Assembly (NCBI GenBank): GCA_011322445.1 | Contig: DRMV01000027.1 | Coordinates: 1-40,373 of the forward strand | Direction of reading: 5' to 3' | From: Chloroflexota bacterium | Lineage (GTDB): Bacteria > Chloroflexota > Anaerolineae > Anaerolineales > DRMV01 | Length of the DNA: 40,373 bases | In this document: positions 7,475 to 16,514 of the stretch, one piece after another | Layout of the letters: each line of letters starts with the position of its first letter | Position numbering within the stretch: position 1 is the stretch's first letter | Notes under the pieces: model-generated | Database searches by the model: none | Told to the model about the DNA's origin: nothing | What the model saw: the letters and a program-made list of their open reading frames with translations, nothing else | Program-made: the position numbers and the translations under genes

Positions 7475-8527
7475 TTACACGATCAGCGCCTCCAGCGCCG
7501 CCAGTTCAGGGGGCACGGTGGCGAGTTCGGGCGCGCGGCGGATGACCGCGTCGGGGTCTTTCAGGCCGTGGCCGGTGCAAACGGCCACAATGGTTTTGCC
7601 CGCGGGGTCGAAGCGGCCGGCGCGGATTTCGGCGGCCAGCCCGGCCAGCCCCGCCGCCGAAGCGGGTTCCACCCACAGGCCTTCTTCTTCGGCCAGCAGG
7701 CGCTGCATGGCTAAAATTTCGTCGTCGCTCACGGCGATGATGCGCCCGCCCGATTGCCGCGCGGCTTCCAGCGCCTGCTCGCCGCGGGCCGGGCGGCCAA
7801 TGCGGATGGCCGTCGCCACGGTTTCGGGGTGCTCCACGGGATGGCCGAGCACTAAGGGCGCCGCGCCCGCCGCCTGCACGCCCAGCAGTTGGGGCAGGCC
7901 GGTACCCTTCGCTTCGTGGTACTGGCGAAAGCCCATCCAGTAGGCGGTGATGTTGCCCGCGTTGCCCACGGGCAGGCAGAGCCAGTCGGGGGCATGGCCG
8001 AGGGTGTCGCAAATCTCGAAGGCCGCGGTTTTCTGGCCTTCCAGCCGGTAGGGGTTGATGGAATTGACCAGCGCGAGGGGATGCTTGCGGCTGATTTCCA
8101 CCACCAGGCGCAGGGCGTCATCAAAAGAGCCTTCCACCTGCACCACCTGCGCCCCGTAAGCCAGCGCGCCGGCCAGTTTGCCCAGCGCCACCTTGCCTTC
8201 GGGAATCAGCACCACCGCTTTAACGCCGGCGCGGGCAGCATAGGCTGCCGCTGAGGCCGCGGTGTTGCCTGTGGAGGCGCAAATCACGGCTTGCGCCCCC
8301 CGCCCGATGGCCTCGCTCACCGCGGCGGTCATGCCGCGGTCTTTGAACGAGCCGGTGGGGTTCAGCCCCTCGTATTTCACGAAGAGTTGGAAGCCGCCGC
8401 CGAGGCGCGCCGCCAGCCGAGGCACCGGCACCAGAGGCGTCTCGCCTTCCAGCAGGGAAACCACCTGCGTATGGGCGGGCAAGTCGAGCCACGGGCGGTA
8501 ACGAGAGATGACACCATTGTAAGGCAT
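7475..8527 (-). CDS. thrC: threonine synthase
   Basis: A 350-residue PLP enzyme of fold type II that converts O-phospho-L-homoserine to L-threonine. The PLP lysine is Lys62 in NPTGSFKDRG. The ASTGNTAAS segment binds the substrate phosphate, and the later PVGNAGN segment binds the cofactor phosphate. The length fits the short bacterial ThrC class. AAGGAG at 8534-8539 lies six bases before this ATG; an in-frame start 18 bases upstream has no such site. It follows mrdA after 24 bases, so it may be read from the mre operon. No other threonine-pathway gene is in the window. Confidence 0.93.
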   Translation of the reverse strand: MPYNGVISRYRPWLDLPAHTQVVSLLEGETPLVPVPRLAARLGGGFQLFVKYEGLNPTGSFKDRGMTAAVSEAIGRGAQAVICASTGNTAASAAAYAARAGVKAVVLIPEGKVALGKLAGALAYGAQVVQVEGSFDDALRLVVEISRKHPLALVNSINPYRLEGQKTAAFEICDTLGHAPDWLCLPVGNAGNITAYWMGFRQYHEAKGTGLPQLLGVQAAGAAPLVLGHPVEHPETVATAIRIGRPARGEQALEAARQSGGRIIAVSDDEILAMQRLLAEEEGLWVEPASAAGLAGLAAEIRAGRFDPAGKTIVAVCTGHGLKDPDAVIRRAPELATVPPELAALEALIV

Positions 8528-8551
8528 ATCCGTCTCCTTGAGCACAATGTC

Positions 8552-10648
8552 CTAACGCGCGGCGTCGGCAGCTTTGAGGGCAAAATAGGCTTCCATCACC
8601 CGCCGCACAATCGGGCCGGCCACCACCGCGCCTTCCCCACCATTATAGAGGAAAGCCACCACAACAATCTCCGGATCATCATAGGGGGCGTAGGCCACCG
8701 TCCAGCCGTGGGTCGGCCAGTCGCCGCGGCGGCAGAGGTGCCGCTGCTGGGCTTTGTTGTCGCAATATTCCGCGGTGCCGGTCTTCCCCGCCACAGGGAT
8801 GGGAAAGCCCTGGAACACGCGGTGCAGCGTGCCGTGGATACCGTCGGTCACGGCCAGGCGCATCCCCCGCTGCACCTGTTCGATGGCCCACGGGTCCACC
8901 GTCTTCAACTCGCCGGTCCATTTACACCGGCCAATGCCGCCGGGGTTGCGATAAATCTTGATGATGGGGTCGGTGGTAATATCCCAGCGCACCTTGGGCT
9001 TGAACGGTTCGATGACCTTGCCTTCCGCATCCACCACTTCGTAGCGGACCGTGGGCTGCATTTGCACGCCATTGTTGGCAATGGTGGCCGCCGACATGAG
9101 CACCTGCAAGGGCGTGCCAAGTACATAGCCCTGCCCCACGCTGGCAAGGTAGGTGTCGCCGGTGGACCAGTTTTCGCCCTTGTAGATACGCTTCCAGGTC
9201 GGCGTGGGGATCAGGCCGGTGGCTTCCCCAGGCAGGTCGATACCGGTGCGGTCGCCGTAGCTCAAGGCGTGGGCATAAGTGCCCAAACGGCAAATGCCGA
9301 GGCCGGGGTTGATTTCATCGTCGTAGCCACCGCCGAGTTTGTAGAAGCACACATTGCTGGAATAAGCAATGCAGTGCAGAAAGTCAATTTTGCCAAACCC
9401 GCCCTCCTGGTAGTTGTGGTCGTAGAACTTTTCGGCCTTACCAGGGTCGTTGGCGTAATACTTGTTCGCCAGGGTGATGATGCCCGGCGCGTCGATAATC
9501 TGATCGAGGGTAACGATGTGCTCATTCATTGCGCCGGTGCCGGTGACGATTTTGAACGTCGAGCCGGGGGCATATTCACCGGAAATGGCGTGGTTGAGGA
9601 GCGGGTTCTCGGGGTCGGCAGCCAGTTGCTGGTAATAATAAGCCGGAATGAAGCGCGCCATGCGGTTGTTTTCGTACGTGGGGTACGAAACCATAGCGAG
9701 GATTTCGCCAGTTTTGGGGTTCATGGCAATGACCACCCCGCTTTGGGTGCGCGGCGCGCCATCGGGCATCGGGTAGCGCTCGTTCACATACTTGATCTGG
9801 TTGACCAGAATGTGATAGGCCGCATCTTGCAGGCGGGTATCAATCGTCAGCACCAGATTTGCGCCCGGCTTGGGCTGCTGGGGTTCCTTCAAGTCGCGCA
9901 AAATGTGCCCGGCGACGTCGACTTCCACCGTGCGGTGGCCGTTAGTGCCGGCCAGCAGGTCTTGGTAAGAAAGTTCCACCCCCGCATAGCCCACTTTATC
10001 GCGATTAGGCACCAGCCCTTTGTTTTTGTAATAATCAACCAGCGCCTTGGGCACCGGCCCCAGGAAACCAACCACGTCGGCCGTCAGGTAGCCGGTGGGG
10101 TAATCGCGGATGGGGTCGACTTCGATGCCCACCCCCGGCCAATCGGCGGCGCGTTCGCGAATGACCATGGCGGTTTTTCGCGGAATATCGCACTTGATTT
10201 TCACCGGTCGGTACGGGGCAAAGGTTTCGCCGAAATTCACAATCTGGCGAATGCCTTGCTCCGAGCGGCAGGGCACGTAGGGGTGCTCCTTATCCACCGT
10301 GCCATAACTCACCGGCACGCCGGTAAGGGCCGAGAGTTGCCGGTAGATGGCATCCACCTTGCCGGGGTCGTCGGGCAGGTAGGCGGGGGTAATCACCAAC
10401 GTGTAGGAAGCCACATTGCGCGCCAGCACCACGCCGTTACGGTCGTAAATTGCGCCGCGCGGCGCGGGGATGTTGAGTTCCTCAACCCGGTTGGCATTGG
10501 CGCGGGCAATCCACTCGTCGTAACGCAGCACCTGGAGGTCGAACAGGCGCGCGACAAATGCCAGCAGCACCAACCCAATCACGGCTGCTGTAACGCCCAG
10601 CCGCCAGCCTTCCAGCAGCGCAGAGGTGATTTCAGGTTCGCCGTTCAT
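8552..10648 (-). CDS. mrdA: penicillin-binding protein 2 (elongasome transpeptidase)
   Basis: A 698-residue class B penicillin-binding protein that cross-links peptidoglycan during rod elongation with RodA and MreBCD. It has one N-terminal membrane helix (about 15-37), a dimerisation/pedestal region including PRGAIYDRNG, and a C-terminal transpeptidase domain. The transpeptidase carries all three signature motifs: STFK with nucleophile Ser363, SSN at 430-432 and KTG at 622-624. The start is the ATG in an ATGA overlap with the mreD stop. Cysteines scattered in the periplasmic part (for example 127, 152, 428, 434) are unusual for an exported enzyme and could form disulfides. Its order after mreBCD is typical. 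RodA is not in the window. Confidence 0.96.
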   Translation of the reverse strand: MNGEPEITSALLEGWRLGVTAAVIGLVLLAFVARLFDLQVLRYDEWIARANANRVEELNIPAPRGAIYDRNGVVLARNVASYTLVITPAYLPDDPGKVDAIYRQLSALTGVPVSYGTVDKEHPYVPCRSEQGIRQIVNFGETFAPYRPVKIKCDIPRKTAMVIRERAADWPGVGIEVDPIRDYPTGYLTADVVGFLGPVPKALVDYYKNKGLVPNRDKVGYAGVELSYQDLLAGTNGHRTVEVDVAGHILRDLKEPQQPKPGANLVLTIDTRLQDAAYHILVNQIKYVNERYPMPDGAPRTQSGVVIAMNPKTGEILAMVSYPTYENNRMARFIPAYYYQQLAADPENPLLNHAISGEYAPGSTFKIVTGTGAMNEHIVTLDQIIDAPGIITLANKYYANDPGKAEKFYDHNYQEGGFGKIDFLHCIAYSSNVCFYKLGGGYDDEINPGLGICRLGTYAHALSYGDRTGIDLPGEATGLIPTPTWKRIYKGENWSTGDTYLASVGQGYVLGTPLQVLMSAATIANNGVQMQPTVRYEVVDAEGKVIEPFKPKVRWDITTDPIIKIYRNPGGIGRCKWTGELKTVDPWAIEQVQRGMRLAVTDGIHGTLHRVFQGFPIPVAGKTGTAEYCDNKAQQRHLCRRGDWPTHGWTVAYAPYDDPEIVVVAFLYNGGEGAVVAGPIVRRVMEAYFALKAADAAR

Positions 10649-11154
10649 ACATGCACCTCTTTGCTCGGAAAGAACCAGGCCGCCCATTCATCCATCAGGC
10701 TATAAACCGGCAGCGCGAACAACAGGTTGAGCAACAGGCTGGGGAAAACCACCCGGTTGAGGGCTTCCCCAAGGGGCAAAGGGCTGCGCAGCACAAAGCG
10801 CAAATAGCCCCACGCCAGCCCCTGCGTCACCAGGGTGCCGACCAGCACCACGGTGAAAAACGCAAAAAAGGAAGCCCGCCACAGTTTTCGCCGCAAAAGC
10901 ATGGCAAAACCTGCAACCATGCCATAGCCCATCACGAACAGCCACCACGGCAGCGCCGAAAGCGTGCCAACCATCAGCCCGGCCAGCACCACCCACACCC
11001 ACGAAGCGGGAGCGTCTTCGTGCATATACCACGCTGCGAGGGTCAACAGCACCACATCGGCTGCCCCTTGCAAGAGGTGAATCTGGCTAAACACGGCGCT
11101 CTGCAACGCGGTTGCCAGCGCCAGCACCACCAGGCCAGAAAGCGAAGCCATCAT
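10645..11154 (-). CDS. mreD: rod shape-determining protein MreD
   Basis: A 169-residue, very hydrophobic protein with about five or six membrane helices, the size and pattern of MreD, which links MreC to the elongasome in the membrane. Sequence conservation in this family is low, so the call rests on topology and position. It overlaps mreC by ATGA at its start and mrdA by ATGA at its end, implying translational coupling throughout. The start is one of two consecutive ATG codons. Confidence 0.9.
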   Translation of the reverse strand: MMASLSGLVVLALATALQSAVFSQIHLLQGAADVVLLTLAAWYMHEDAPASWVWVVLAGLMVGTLSALPWWLFVMGYGMVAGFAMLLRRKLWRASFFAFFTVVLVGTLVTQGLAWGYLRFVLRSPLPLGEALNRVVFPSLLLNLLFALPVYSLMDEWAAWFFPSKEVHV

Positions 11155-11999
11155 GGCGTGCCCCCTTGCGGTTTGGTCAGGGGTGTCACATCCACCGGGC
11201 GGAAGTTGACGATGACCAGCACGATCTGCAAGCGCCGGAAATCTACCACCGGCTGAACCGCGGCTTCCTGAAAGAGCGCATACGAAAGCTTGCGCACGCT
11301 CACGATTTGCCCGGCGAGAATGTTAGGGGGGTAACGCCCCCCCAGGCCCGAAGTCAGCACCAGGTCGCCGGGCTTGATTTTGGCATCCAACGAAACCATA
11401 TCCAGCGAAAGCTCACCGGTCAGGCTACCGACCAGCACGGCGTTGGTGTGGGAAGGCTGCACCACGACATCCACCGCCGAGTTGGCGTCGGTAATCAGTT
11501 GCACGCGGGCCGCGTTGGGGATCACCGCGGTGATGTGCCCCACCAGCCCCTCGGCGCTCACCACAGGCATGCCCACCCGCAAGCCATCGTCGGAGCCGCG
11601 GTTGATGATGATGTAACGCAAAAAGGGGCTGGGGTCACGGCCAATGACCTGAGCGGCCTTGTATTCGTTCTGGGGATGGGCGCGGGCAAAATCCAACAAC
11701 GCCGAAAGCAATTCCGCTTCGGCCAGTTGCTGCTGCAAGGTCACCACTTCGGTTTGCAAGCGGCTGACCTCGGCTTTGAGTTGCTGGTTTTCGGCGCGCA
11801 GGGCGTTGACGTCTTTAGGCGCGTTGAGATAAGCCCGGATGCCCTGATAAGCCCGGGCCAACCACGCCTGCACCGACAAAACTGGCTGGGTGCTCAAGCG
11901 TGTCAGCGGCGTCAGATAGCCCCCCAACGAAAGCGCCAGCAGCCCAATGACCACCAACGCAATCACCAACGCCCGTAAAGTGCGAGGGGAAAATTTCAT
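11151..11999 (-). CDS. mreC: rod shape-determining protein MreC
   Basis: A 282-residue protein with one N-terminal membrane helix (about 9-28), a coiled coil rich in Leu, Glu and Gln (about 62-97) and an extracytoplasmic double beta-barrel domain. Typical MreC segments include VIGRDPSPF, INRGSDDGLRVGMPVV and SGLGGRYPPNILAG. MreC scaffolds penicillin-binding proteins during lateral wall growth. It begins 28 bases after mreB, without a strong ribosome-binding site, and overlaps mreD at its end. Confidence 0.95.
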   Translation of the reverse strand: MKFSPRTLRALVIALVVIGLLALSLGGYLTPLTRLSTQPVLSVQAWLARAYQGIRAYLNAPKDVNALRAENQQLKAEVSRLQTEVVTLQQQLAEAELLSALLDFARAHPQNEYKAAQVIGRDPSPFLRYIIINRGSDDGLRVGMPVVSAEGLVGHITAVIPNAARVQLITDANSAVDVVVQPSHTNAVLVGSLTGELSLDMVSLDAKIKPGDLVLTSGLGGRYPPNILAGQIVSVRKLSYALFQEAAVQPVVDFRRLQIVLVIVNFRPVDVTPLTKPQGGTP

Positions 12000-12027
12000 C
12001 GCAAGCGCAAGGCGGGGAATCCCGCCC

Positions 12028-13080
12028 TCAGGCTATATTCTCCATATCGACGAGGAACTGGCCGTTGGTGCGGAAGTCTTCCAACACCATGCCTGCGCCG
12101 CGGGCCACGCAACTTTGTGGGTCGTCGGCCACCCAGGCACGCAGGTTGAGTTCGTCGGTAATGCGCTCGGCCAATCCCTGCAACTGTGCCCCGCCGCCGG
12201 CTAAGGTAATGCCGCTCTCCATCAAATCGGCAATGATGGCCGCGGGGGCTTCATCGATGGTGTCGCGAATGGTATCCATGATGGTCTGCACCGGCCCGGC
12301 AATGGCTTCCCGAATCTCAATCGAAGAGACTTCTACCGCCTCCGGCAAGCCAGTGACCAGATTGCGGCCGCGCACCACCGTGGTTTTCTCTTCCGGCAAG
12401 GGATGCGCCGAGCCAATCTGGATTTTGATGGTCTCAGCCATCTGCTCACCAATGAGCAGATTATACTTATTGCGCAGATATTGCACGATGGCCTCATCCA
12501 TTTCATCACCTGCCACCCGCAGCGAACGGGAAACCACCGTGCGTCCCACCGAAAGCACCGCCACCTCGGTGGTGCCGCCGCCAATATCCACAATCATGTG
12601 CCCTTGAATATCGCCAATGGGCAACCCGGCACCGAGGGCTGCGGCTACCGGCTCTTCAATAAGGTGGGCTTCTCGCGCCCCGGCCGCCATGGCCGCGTCG
12701 TACACGGCGCGCATTTCCACCTCGGTCACGCCGGCAGGCACGCCGATCACCACCCGGGGGTAAGGTGCGGGCACGATGCTCTGTTCGTGCGCCTTCCCGA
12801 TGAGGTGCTCTAACATGGCTTCGGTGATGTCGAACTCGGAAATCACACCATCGCGCAGCGGGCGGATGACCAGGACGTTGGCAGGCGCACGCCCGGCCAT
12901 TCGCTTGGCCGTGCTACCCACGGCCAAGGGCTGGCGGGTGCGCTTGTCGACCGCGACCCAGGAAGGCTCATTCACCACAATACCTTTACCACGGATGTAA
13001 ACCAGGGTATTGGCTGTACCCAGGTCGATGCCGATATCCAGCGCAAAAAAACTCAGCAGCCAACTGATTGGATTAAACAA
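12028..13080 (-). CDS. mreB: rod shape-determining protein MreB, TTG start
   Basis: A 350-residue bacterial actin. The phosphate-1 loop GIDLGTANT (17-25), the phosphate-2 loop DIGGGTTEVAV and the adenosine motif GGGAQL are all present. The N-terminal stretch FNPISWLLSFF is amphipathic and likely attaches the filament to the membrane. No ATG precedes the conserved region; the start is a TTG at 13080, eight bases after AGGAG (13089-13093). It is the first gene of the mreB-mreC-mreD-mrdA operon and is divergent from yebC, with a good -10 box at 13130-13135. Confidence 0.96.
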   Translation of the reverse strand: MFNPISWLLSFFALDIGIDLGTANTLVYIRGKGIVVNEPSWVAVDKRTRQPLAVGSTAKRMAGRAPANVLVIRPLRDGVISEFDITEAMLEHLIGKAHEQSIVPAPYPRVVIGVPAGVTEVEMRAVYDAAMAAGAREAHLIEEPVAAALGAGLPIGDIQGHMIVDIGGGTTEVAVLSVGRTVVSRSLRVAGDEMDEAIVQYLRNKYNLLIGEQMAETIKIQIGSAHPLPEEKTTVVRGRNLVTGLPEAVEVSSIEIREAIAGPVQTIMDTIRDTIDEAPAAIIADLMESGITLAGGGAQLQGLAERITDELNLRAWVADDPQSCVARGAGMVLEDFRTNGQFLVDMENIA

Positions 13081-13129
13081 AACACAGGCTCCTGCAAGGG
13101 AATAGGCTTACCGTGCGTTAAGCGCGTCC

Positions 13130-13135
13130 ATTATA
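13130..13135 (-). promoter_or_regulatory. -10 box of the mre operon
   Basis: A perfect TATAAT on the minus strand, inside the 13-mer ATGGTATAATGGA (13127-13139), about 50 bases upstream of the mreB TTG. The expected -35 position has no clear TTGACA. The same 13-mer occurs on the plus strand upstream of yebC. Confidence 0.65.
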
Positions 13136-13275
13136 CCATTGCGAAAAACGAGTGCATTAAAGCAGCAGGAACGGCGGAACCGAAACGCGTTGAAATTGAA
13201 AGGATGGCTCCCAGGGCGGCAGGGTGATGACCTTACTGGAAAACGCGCATCCGCCCTTTTCCCAGCAGGCGATGG

Positions 13276-13281
13276 TATAAT
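13276..13281 (+). promoter_or_regulatory. -10 box upstream of yebC
   Basis: A perfect TATAAT inside ATGGTATAATGGA (13272-13284), giving a leader of about 70 bases before yebC. No good -35 is seen. It mirrors the mreB -10 across the divergent region 13081-13358, in which no gene is seen. Confidence 0.65.
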
Positions 13282-13358
13282 GGAAAACACAGCGGGTAGC
13301 AGCAATCCGAGCGCGCGCGGCTACCCCGCGCTGCGATTTCGTGTTAGAGGAGTTTTGT

Positions 13359-14114
13359 ATGTCCGGTCATTCCAAGTGGTCAACCATCAAGCGCAAGAAA
13401 GCCGCCGAAGATGCCAAGCGCGGTAAAATCTTCACCCGCCTGGCGCGGGAAATCACCTTAGCGGCGCGGGAAGGCGGCGGCGATCCGGAAGCCAACGTCC
13501 GCCTGCGGCTGGCCATCGAGCGCGCCAAAGCCGCCAACATGCCCAAAGACAACATCGAGCGCGCCATCAAGCGCGGCACCGGCGAAGACAAAGAAAGCGG
13601 CAACTTTGAGGAAATCTACTACGAAGGCTATGCCCCCCACGGCGTCGCGCTGATGATTTACTGCGTGACCGACAACCGCAACCGCACCGTCTCCGACGTC
13701 CGGCACATCCTCAGCCGGTACGGCGGCAGCATGGGCGAGGGCGGCTCGGTAGCGTGGCAGTTCGAGCGGATGGCCTACTTCGCCATCCCCGCCGAAGGGC
13801 AAGACCCCGACGCCATCTTCGAACTGGCCGTGGAAGGCGGTGCCGACGACGTCAAATTCGACGACGACCTGATCGAAATCTTCGGGCCGGTCGATTCTTT
13901 CAAGACCATCGGCGACCAGTTGCGCCAGGCGGGCATCCAGCCCGACGAAGCCGGGCTGAAAATGATCCCCAAGCAAGAAATGGAACTTTCCCCCGATGAA
14001 ACCATCCAGGTGCTCAAGGTCATCGAAGCCCTGGAAGAACTGGACGACGTCCAGGAAGTATATTCCAACCTCAACATCAGCGAAGAAGCCCTCGCGAAGA
14101 TGGAAGCCGCCTGA
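13359..14114 (+). CDS. yebC: YebC/PmpR family protein (TACO1-like translation or transcription factor)
   Basis: A 251-residue cytoplasmic protein with the family hallmark SGHSKWSTIKRKK at the N-terminus, followed by RLAREITLAAREGG and the NMPKDNIERAIKRG segment. Members have been described as DNA-binding regulators and, more recently, as ribosome-associated factors that relieve stalling at proline-rich stretches. GAGGAG at 13347-13352 lies six bases before this ATG; an upstream in-frame start six codons earlier lacks support. Its position before ruvC and ruvA is the widely conserved order. Confidence 0.95.
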   Translation: MSGHSKWSTIKRKKAAEDAKRGKIFTRLAREITLAAREGGGDPEANVRLRLAIERAKAANMPKDNIERAIKRGTGEDKESGNFEEIYYEGYAPHGVALMIYCVTDNRNRTVSDVRHILSRYGGSMGEGGSVAWQFERMAYFAIPAEGQDPDAIFELAVEGGADDVKFDDDLIEIFGPVDSFKTIGDQLRQAGIQPDEAGLKMIPKQEMELSPDETIQVLKVIEALEELDDVQEVYSNLNISEEALAKMEAA

Positions 14115-14139
14115 GCGCGGCTCGCGGGAGCACTTTTCA

Positions 14140-14207
14140 GGCCGCTGAGGCGCTGCATGCGCGGCAAGCGGGAAGCCGCACAGCGGTGGTTGCCTCGGTG
14201 GCCTTTT
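14140..14207 (+). terminator. long hairpin with T-run between yebC and ruvC
   Basis: The arms 14140-14151 and 14192-14203 can pair over 12 bp (two G-T wobbles) around a GC-rich 40-nt loop that holds its own small hairpin. TTTT follows at 14204-14207. It could be a terminator or an attenuator reducing read-through into ruvC, whose start codon lies a few bases downstream. Confidence 0.45.
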
Positions 14208-14221
14208 CATAGGTGCAGCCT

Positions 14222-14725
14222 GTGCTCGTTCTTGGACTTGACCCCGGCACCGCCACCACCGGTTACGGCCTGGTAGAAGCCGCCGCCGACGGCGCCATGA
14301 CGGCCATAGACTACGGGGTCATCCTCACACCGGCCAAAACACCCCTGGCCGAGCGCCTGCACATGCTCTACGACCGGCTGCAAGGGCTGCTGGAGCGTTA
14401 CCACCCCGATGGTGCGGCGGTCGAAAAACTGTTCTTTCAGAAAAACGTCACCACGGCGATGAGCGTGGGGCAGGCGCGGGGCGTGCTGCTGCTGGCGCTG
14501 GCCCAGGCCGGACTGGCCGTGGCCGAATACACGCCCAACGAAATCAAGGAAGCCGTGACCGGCTACGGCAGCGCCGGAAAAGCCCAAATGCAACGCATGG
14601 TGCAAATGCTGCTGGGGCTGGAAAGCCCCCCTCGCCCCGACGACGCCGCCGACGCCCTGGCCGTCGCCCTCTGCCACGCCCAGCACCTCCGCTGGCAAAC
14701 CCACCTTGCCGAGAGGCAGCCATGA
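14222..14725 (+). CDS. ruvC: Holliday junction endonuclease RuvC
   Basis: A 167-residue nuclease that resolves Holliday junctions by paired nicks. The four acidic active-site residues of RuvC are present: Asp7 in LGLDPG, Glu68 in VEKLFF, and the pair Asp141/Asp144 in DDAADALA. The start is uncertain. I chose the GTG at 14222, which has AGGTG six bases upstream and puts the first catalytic Asp at position 7 as in other RuvC proteins. A GTG at 14213 would add three residues. The stop overlaps the ruvA start by ATGA. RuvB is not in the window. Confidence 0.94.
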   Translation: MLVLGLDPGTATTGYGLVEAAADGAMTAIDYGVILTPAKTPLAERLHMLYDRLQGLLERYHPDGAAVEKLFFQKNVTTAMSVGQARGVLLLALAQAGLAVAEYTPNEIKEAVTGYGSAGKAQMQRMVQMLLGLESPPRPDDAADALAVALCHAQHLRWQTHLAERQP

Positions 14726-15300
14726 TTGCCTTCCTGGAAGGCACCCTCGCCGCCCGCCACGAAGACCGACTGACCGTGCAAATCGGCGCGATGGGACTGT
14801 GGGTGTTCGTGCCCCGCCCCCTGGCCGAGCGGCTGACGGTGGGGCAGCCCGTGGCGTTGCACACGCACCTGGTGGTGCGGGAAGATGCCCTCACCCTCTA
14901 CGGCTTCGAAACCGCCGAAGCGCGTGACCTCTTCATCCTGCTGCTGGGCGTCAACGGTGTGGGGCCGCGGCTGGCGCTGGCCATCCTTTCGGCGCTTACC
15001 CCGGCGGCGCTGCGGCGCGCCGTTTTCCAGGAACAGGCCGACGTCTTCCAGCGGGTGCCCGGCGTGGGCAAGAAAACCGCCCAGAAAATCGTGTTGCACC
15101 TGCAAGACCGCCTGCGCCCCGAAGATACCCTCACTGCCGTGGCCGCTCTGCCCGATGCCGACGGCGAAGTGCTGGAAGCCCTCATCGCCCTGGGCTACAG
15201 CGTGGTGGAAGCCCAAACCGCCATCCAGTCCCTGCCGGGCGATGCCCCCCCCGATGTGGAAACGCGCCTGCGGCTGGCGCTTCAATCTCTGAGCCGCTAA
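14722..15300 (+). CDS. ruvA: Holliday junction branch-migration protein RuvA
   Basis: A 192-residue DNA-binding protein that forms tetramers on four-way junctions and recruits the RuvB motor. The N-terminal OB-fold (1 to about 63) is followed by two helix-hairpin-helix motifs, GVNGVGPRLA (about 76-85) and VPGVGKKTAQKI (about 111-122). The C-terminal domain (about 145-192) is the one that contacts RuvB. It overlaps ruvC by four bases, so the two are translationally coupled. Confidence 0.96.
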   Translation: MIAFLEGTLAARHEDRLTVQIGAMGLWVFVPRPLAERLTVGQPVALHTHLVVREDALTLYGFETAEARDLFILLLGVNGVGPRLALAILSALTPAALRRAVFQEQADVFQRVPGVGKKTAQKIVLHLQDRLRPEDTLTAVAALPDADGEVLEALIALGYSVVEAQTAIQSLPGDAPPDVETRLRLALQSLSR

Positions 15301-15322
15301 TTCCCCTTTTTGGAGTTCTGTT

Positions 15323-15661
15323 ATGGCTGAAGAAAGCAACACCCTTCCCGAAAGCGAAATCGTCGCCCCCGAAGCCGAAAGCGAAACCCCGGCTACCTGG
15401 CACGACCCCGCCAAAGTGCTCCGCTTTGCCGTCATTGCCCGCGTCACCGCTCGCATTCTGCTGGCCCTCATCGTCGTGGGGCTGGGTTATGTCACGTACC
15501 AGGTCGTTCACAACGCTTCCATGACCGGCCAGAGCGCGTGGAGCAATCTGCTGATGCAATATCTGGCTTTTGTTTCGCTGGTGATGGCCGTGGTGGTGAT
15601 GGAAGGTATCGCCTACTTCCTGGAAATCATGGTGGACATCGAGGAAAACACCCGGAAGTAG
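15323..15661 (+). CDS. small two-helix membrane protein, function unknown
   Basis: A 112-residue protein with an acidic, disordered N-terminus (1-30) and two membrane helices (about 42-62 and 78-102). The tail is short and charged. TGGAG at 15311-15315 precedes the ATG by seven bases. It starts 22 bases after ruvA and ends one base before proC, so it is part of the same operon. No family is recognised; the arrangement suggests a membrane accessory protein rather than a transporter. Confidence 0.75.
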   Translation: MAEESNTLPESEIVAPEAESETPATWHDPAKVLRFAVIARVTARILLALIVVGLGYVTYQVVHNASMTGQSAWSNLLMQYLAFVSLVMAVVVMEGIAYFLEIMVDIEENTRK

Positions 15662-15662
15662 C

Positions 15663-16514
15663 ATGGCTGTTTCCCTCCCCAACACTACGATAGCCTTCAT
15701 TGGGCCGGGCACGATGGCCGAGGCGATGATCACCGGCCTGCTGCGGGAAGGCGTCGCGTCGCCGGAACGCATCGTGGCGGCCGGGCCGCGTCAGCAGCGG
15801 CTGGAACGGCTGGAAACGCGCTACGGCATTCGCACCACGCGCGAGAATGCCACCGCGGCAGCTGAGGCCGATGTGGTCGTACTCTCGGTCAAACCGCAGG
15901 TGCTTTCCAAAGTGCTGCCCGAGTTGAAAGGGAGAATCCGCCCCGAGGCGCTGGTGCTTTCCATCGTGGCCGGTGCCACGATGGAACGGTTGAGCCATGG
16001 CCTGCAACACCCGGCGGTGGTACGCGCCATGCCCAACACCCCCGCCCAAATCGGCATGGGCATCACCGTGTGGACGGCGGCGCAGGCTGTCAGCCCCACT
16101 CAGCGGGAAACCGCGCGCGGTGTGCTCACAGCCCTCGGCGACGAAATTTTCATGGAAGACGAGGTGTATCTGGATATGGCCACCGCCCTTTCCGGCACCG
16201 GCCCGGCCTATGTGTTCTTGTTCATGGAAGCCCTGATCGACGCGGGTGTGCACCTCGGTTTCCCGCGGCGGGTGGCCGAGCAGCTGGTTGTGCAAACGGT
16301 CAAAGGCTCGGCAGCCTACTATGAGCGACAACAGGGCGAAGTACACTTGGCGCATTTGCGCAATCAGGTCACTTCGCCGGGCGGCACCTCGGCATCGGCG
16401 CTCTACTATTTGGAAAAAGCGGGCTTTCGCACGGCCATCTCGCGCGCCGTATGGGCGGCCTATGAACGGGCGCTTTCGCTGGCCCAAAACGGCAAACCGC
16501 AGCCGCCGAAATGA
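15663..16514 (+). CDS. proC: pyrroline-5-carboxylate reductase
   Basis: A 283-residue enzyme for the last step of proline synthesis, reducing 1-pyrroline-5-carboxylate with NAD(P)H. The Rossmann-fold motif GPGTMAEA (14-21) starts the N-terminal domain. The C-terminal dimerisation domain has ALSGTGPAYVF and the family signature TSPGGTSAS. The ATG comes one base after the preceding stop codon, indicating coupled translation. No proA or proB is present nearby. Confidence 0.95.
   Translation: MAVSLPNTTIAFIGPGTMAEAMITGLLREGVASPERIVAAGPRQQRLERLETRYGIRTTRENATAAAEADVVVLSVKPQVLSKVLPELKGRIRPEALVLSIVAGATMERLSHGLQHPAVVRAMPNTPAQIGMGITVWTAAQAVSPTQRETARGVLTALGDEIFMEDEVYLDMATALSGTGPAYVFLFMEALIDAGVHLGFPRRVAEQLVVQTVKGSAAYYERQQGEVHLAHLRNQVTSPGGTSASALYYLEKAGFRTAISRAVWAAYERALSLAQNGKPQPPK

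Noticed and set aside
8291-10705. 804-codon plus-strand frame opposite thrC and mrdA
   Set aside because: The minus strand encodes two complete, motif-confirmed enzymes with proper ribosome-binding sites or overlaps.
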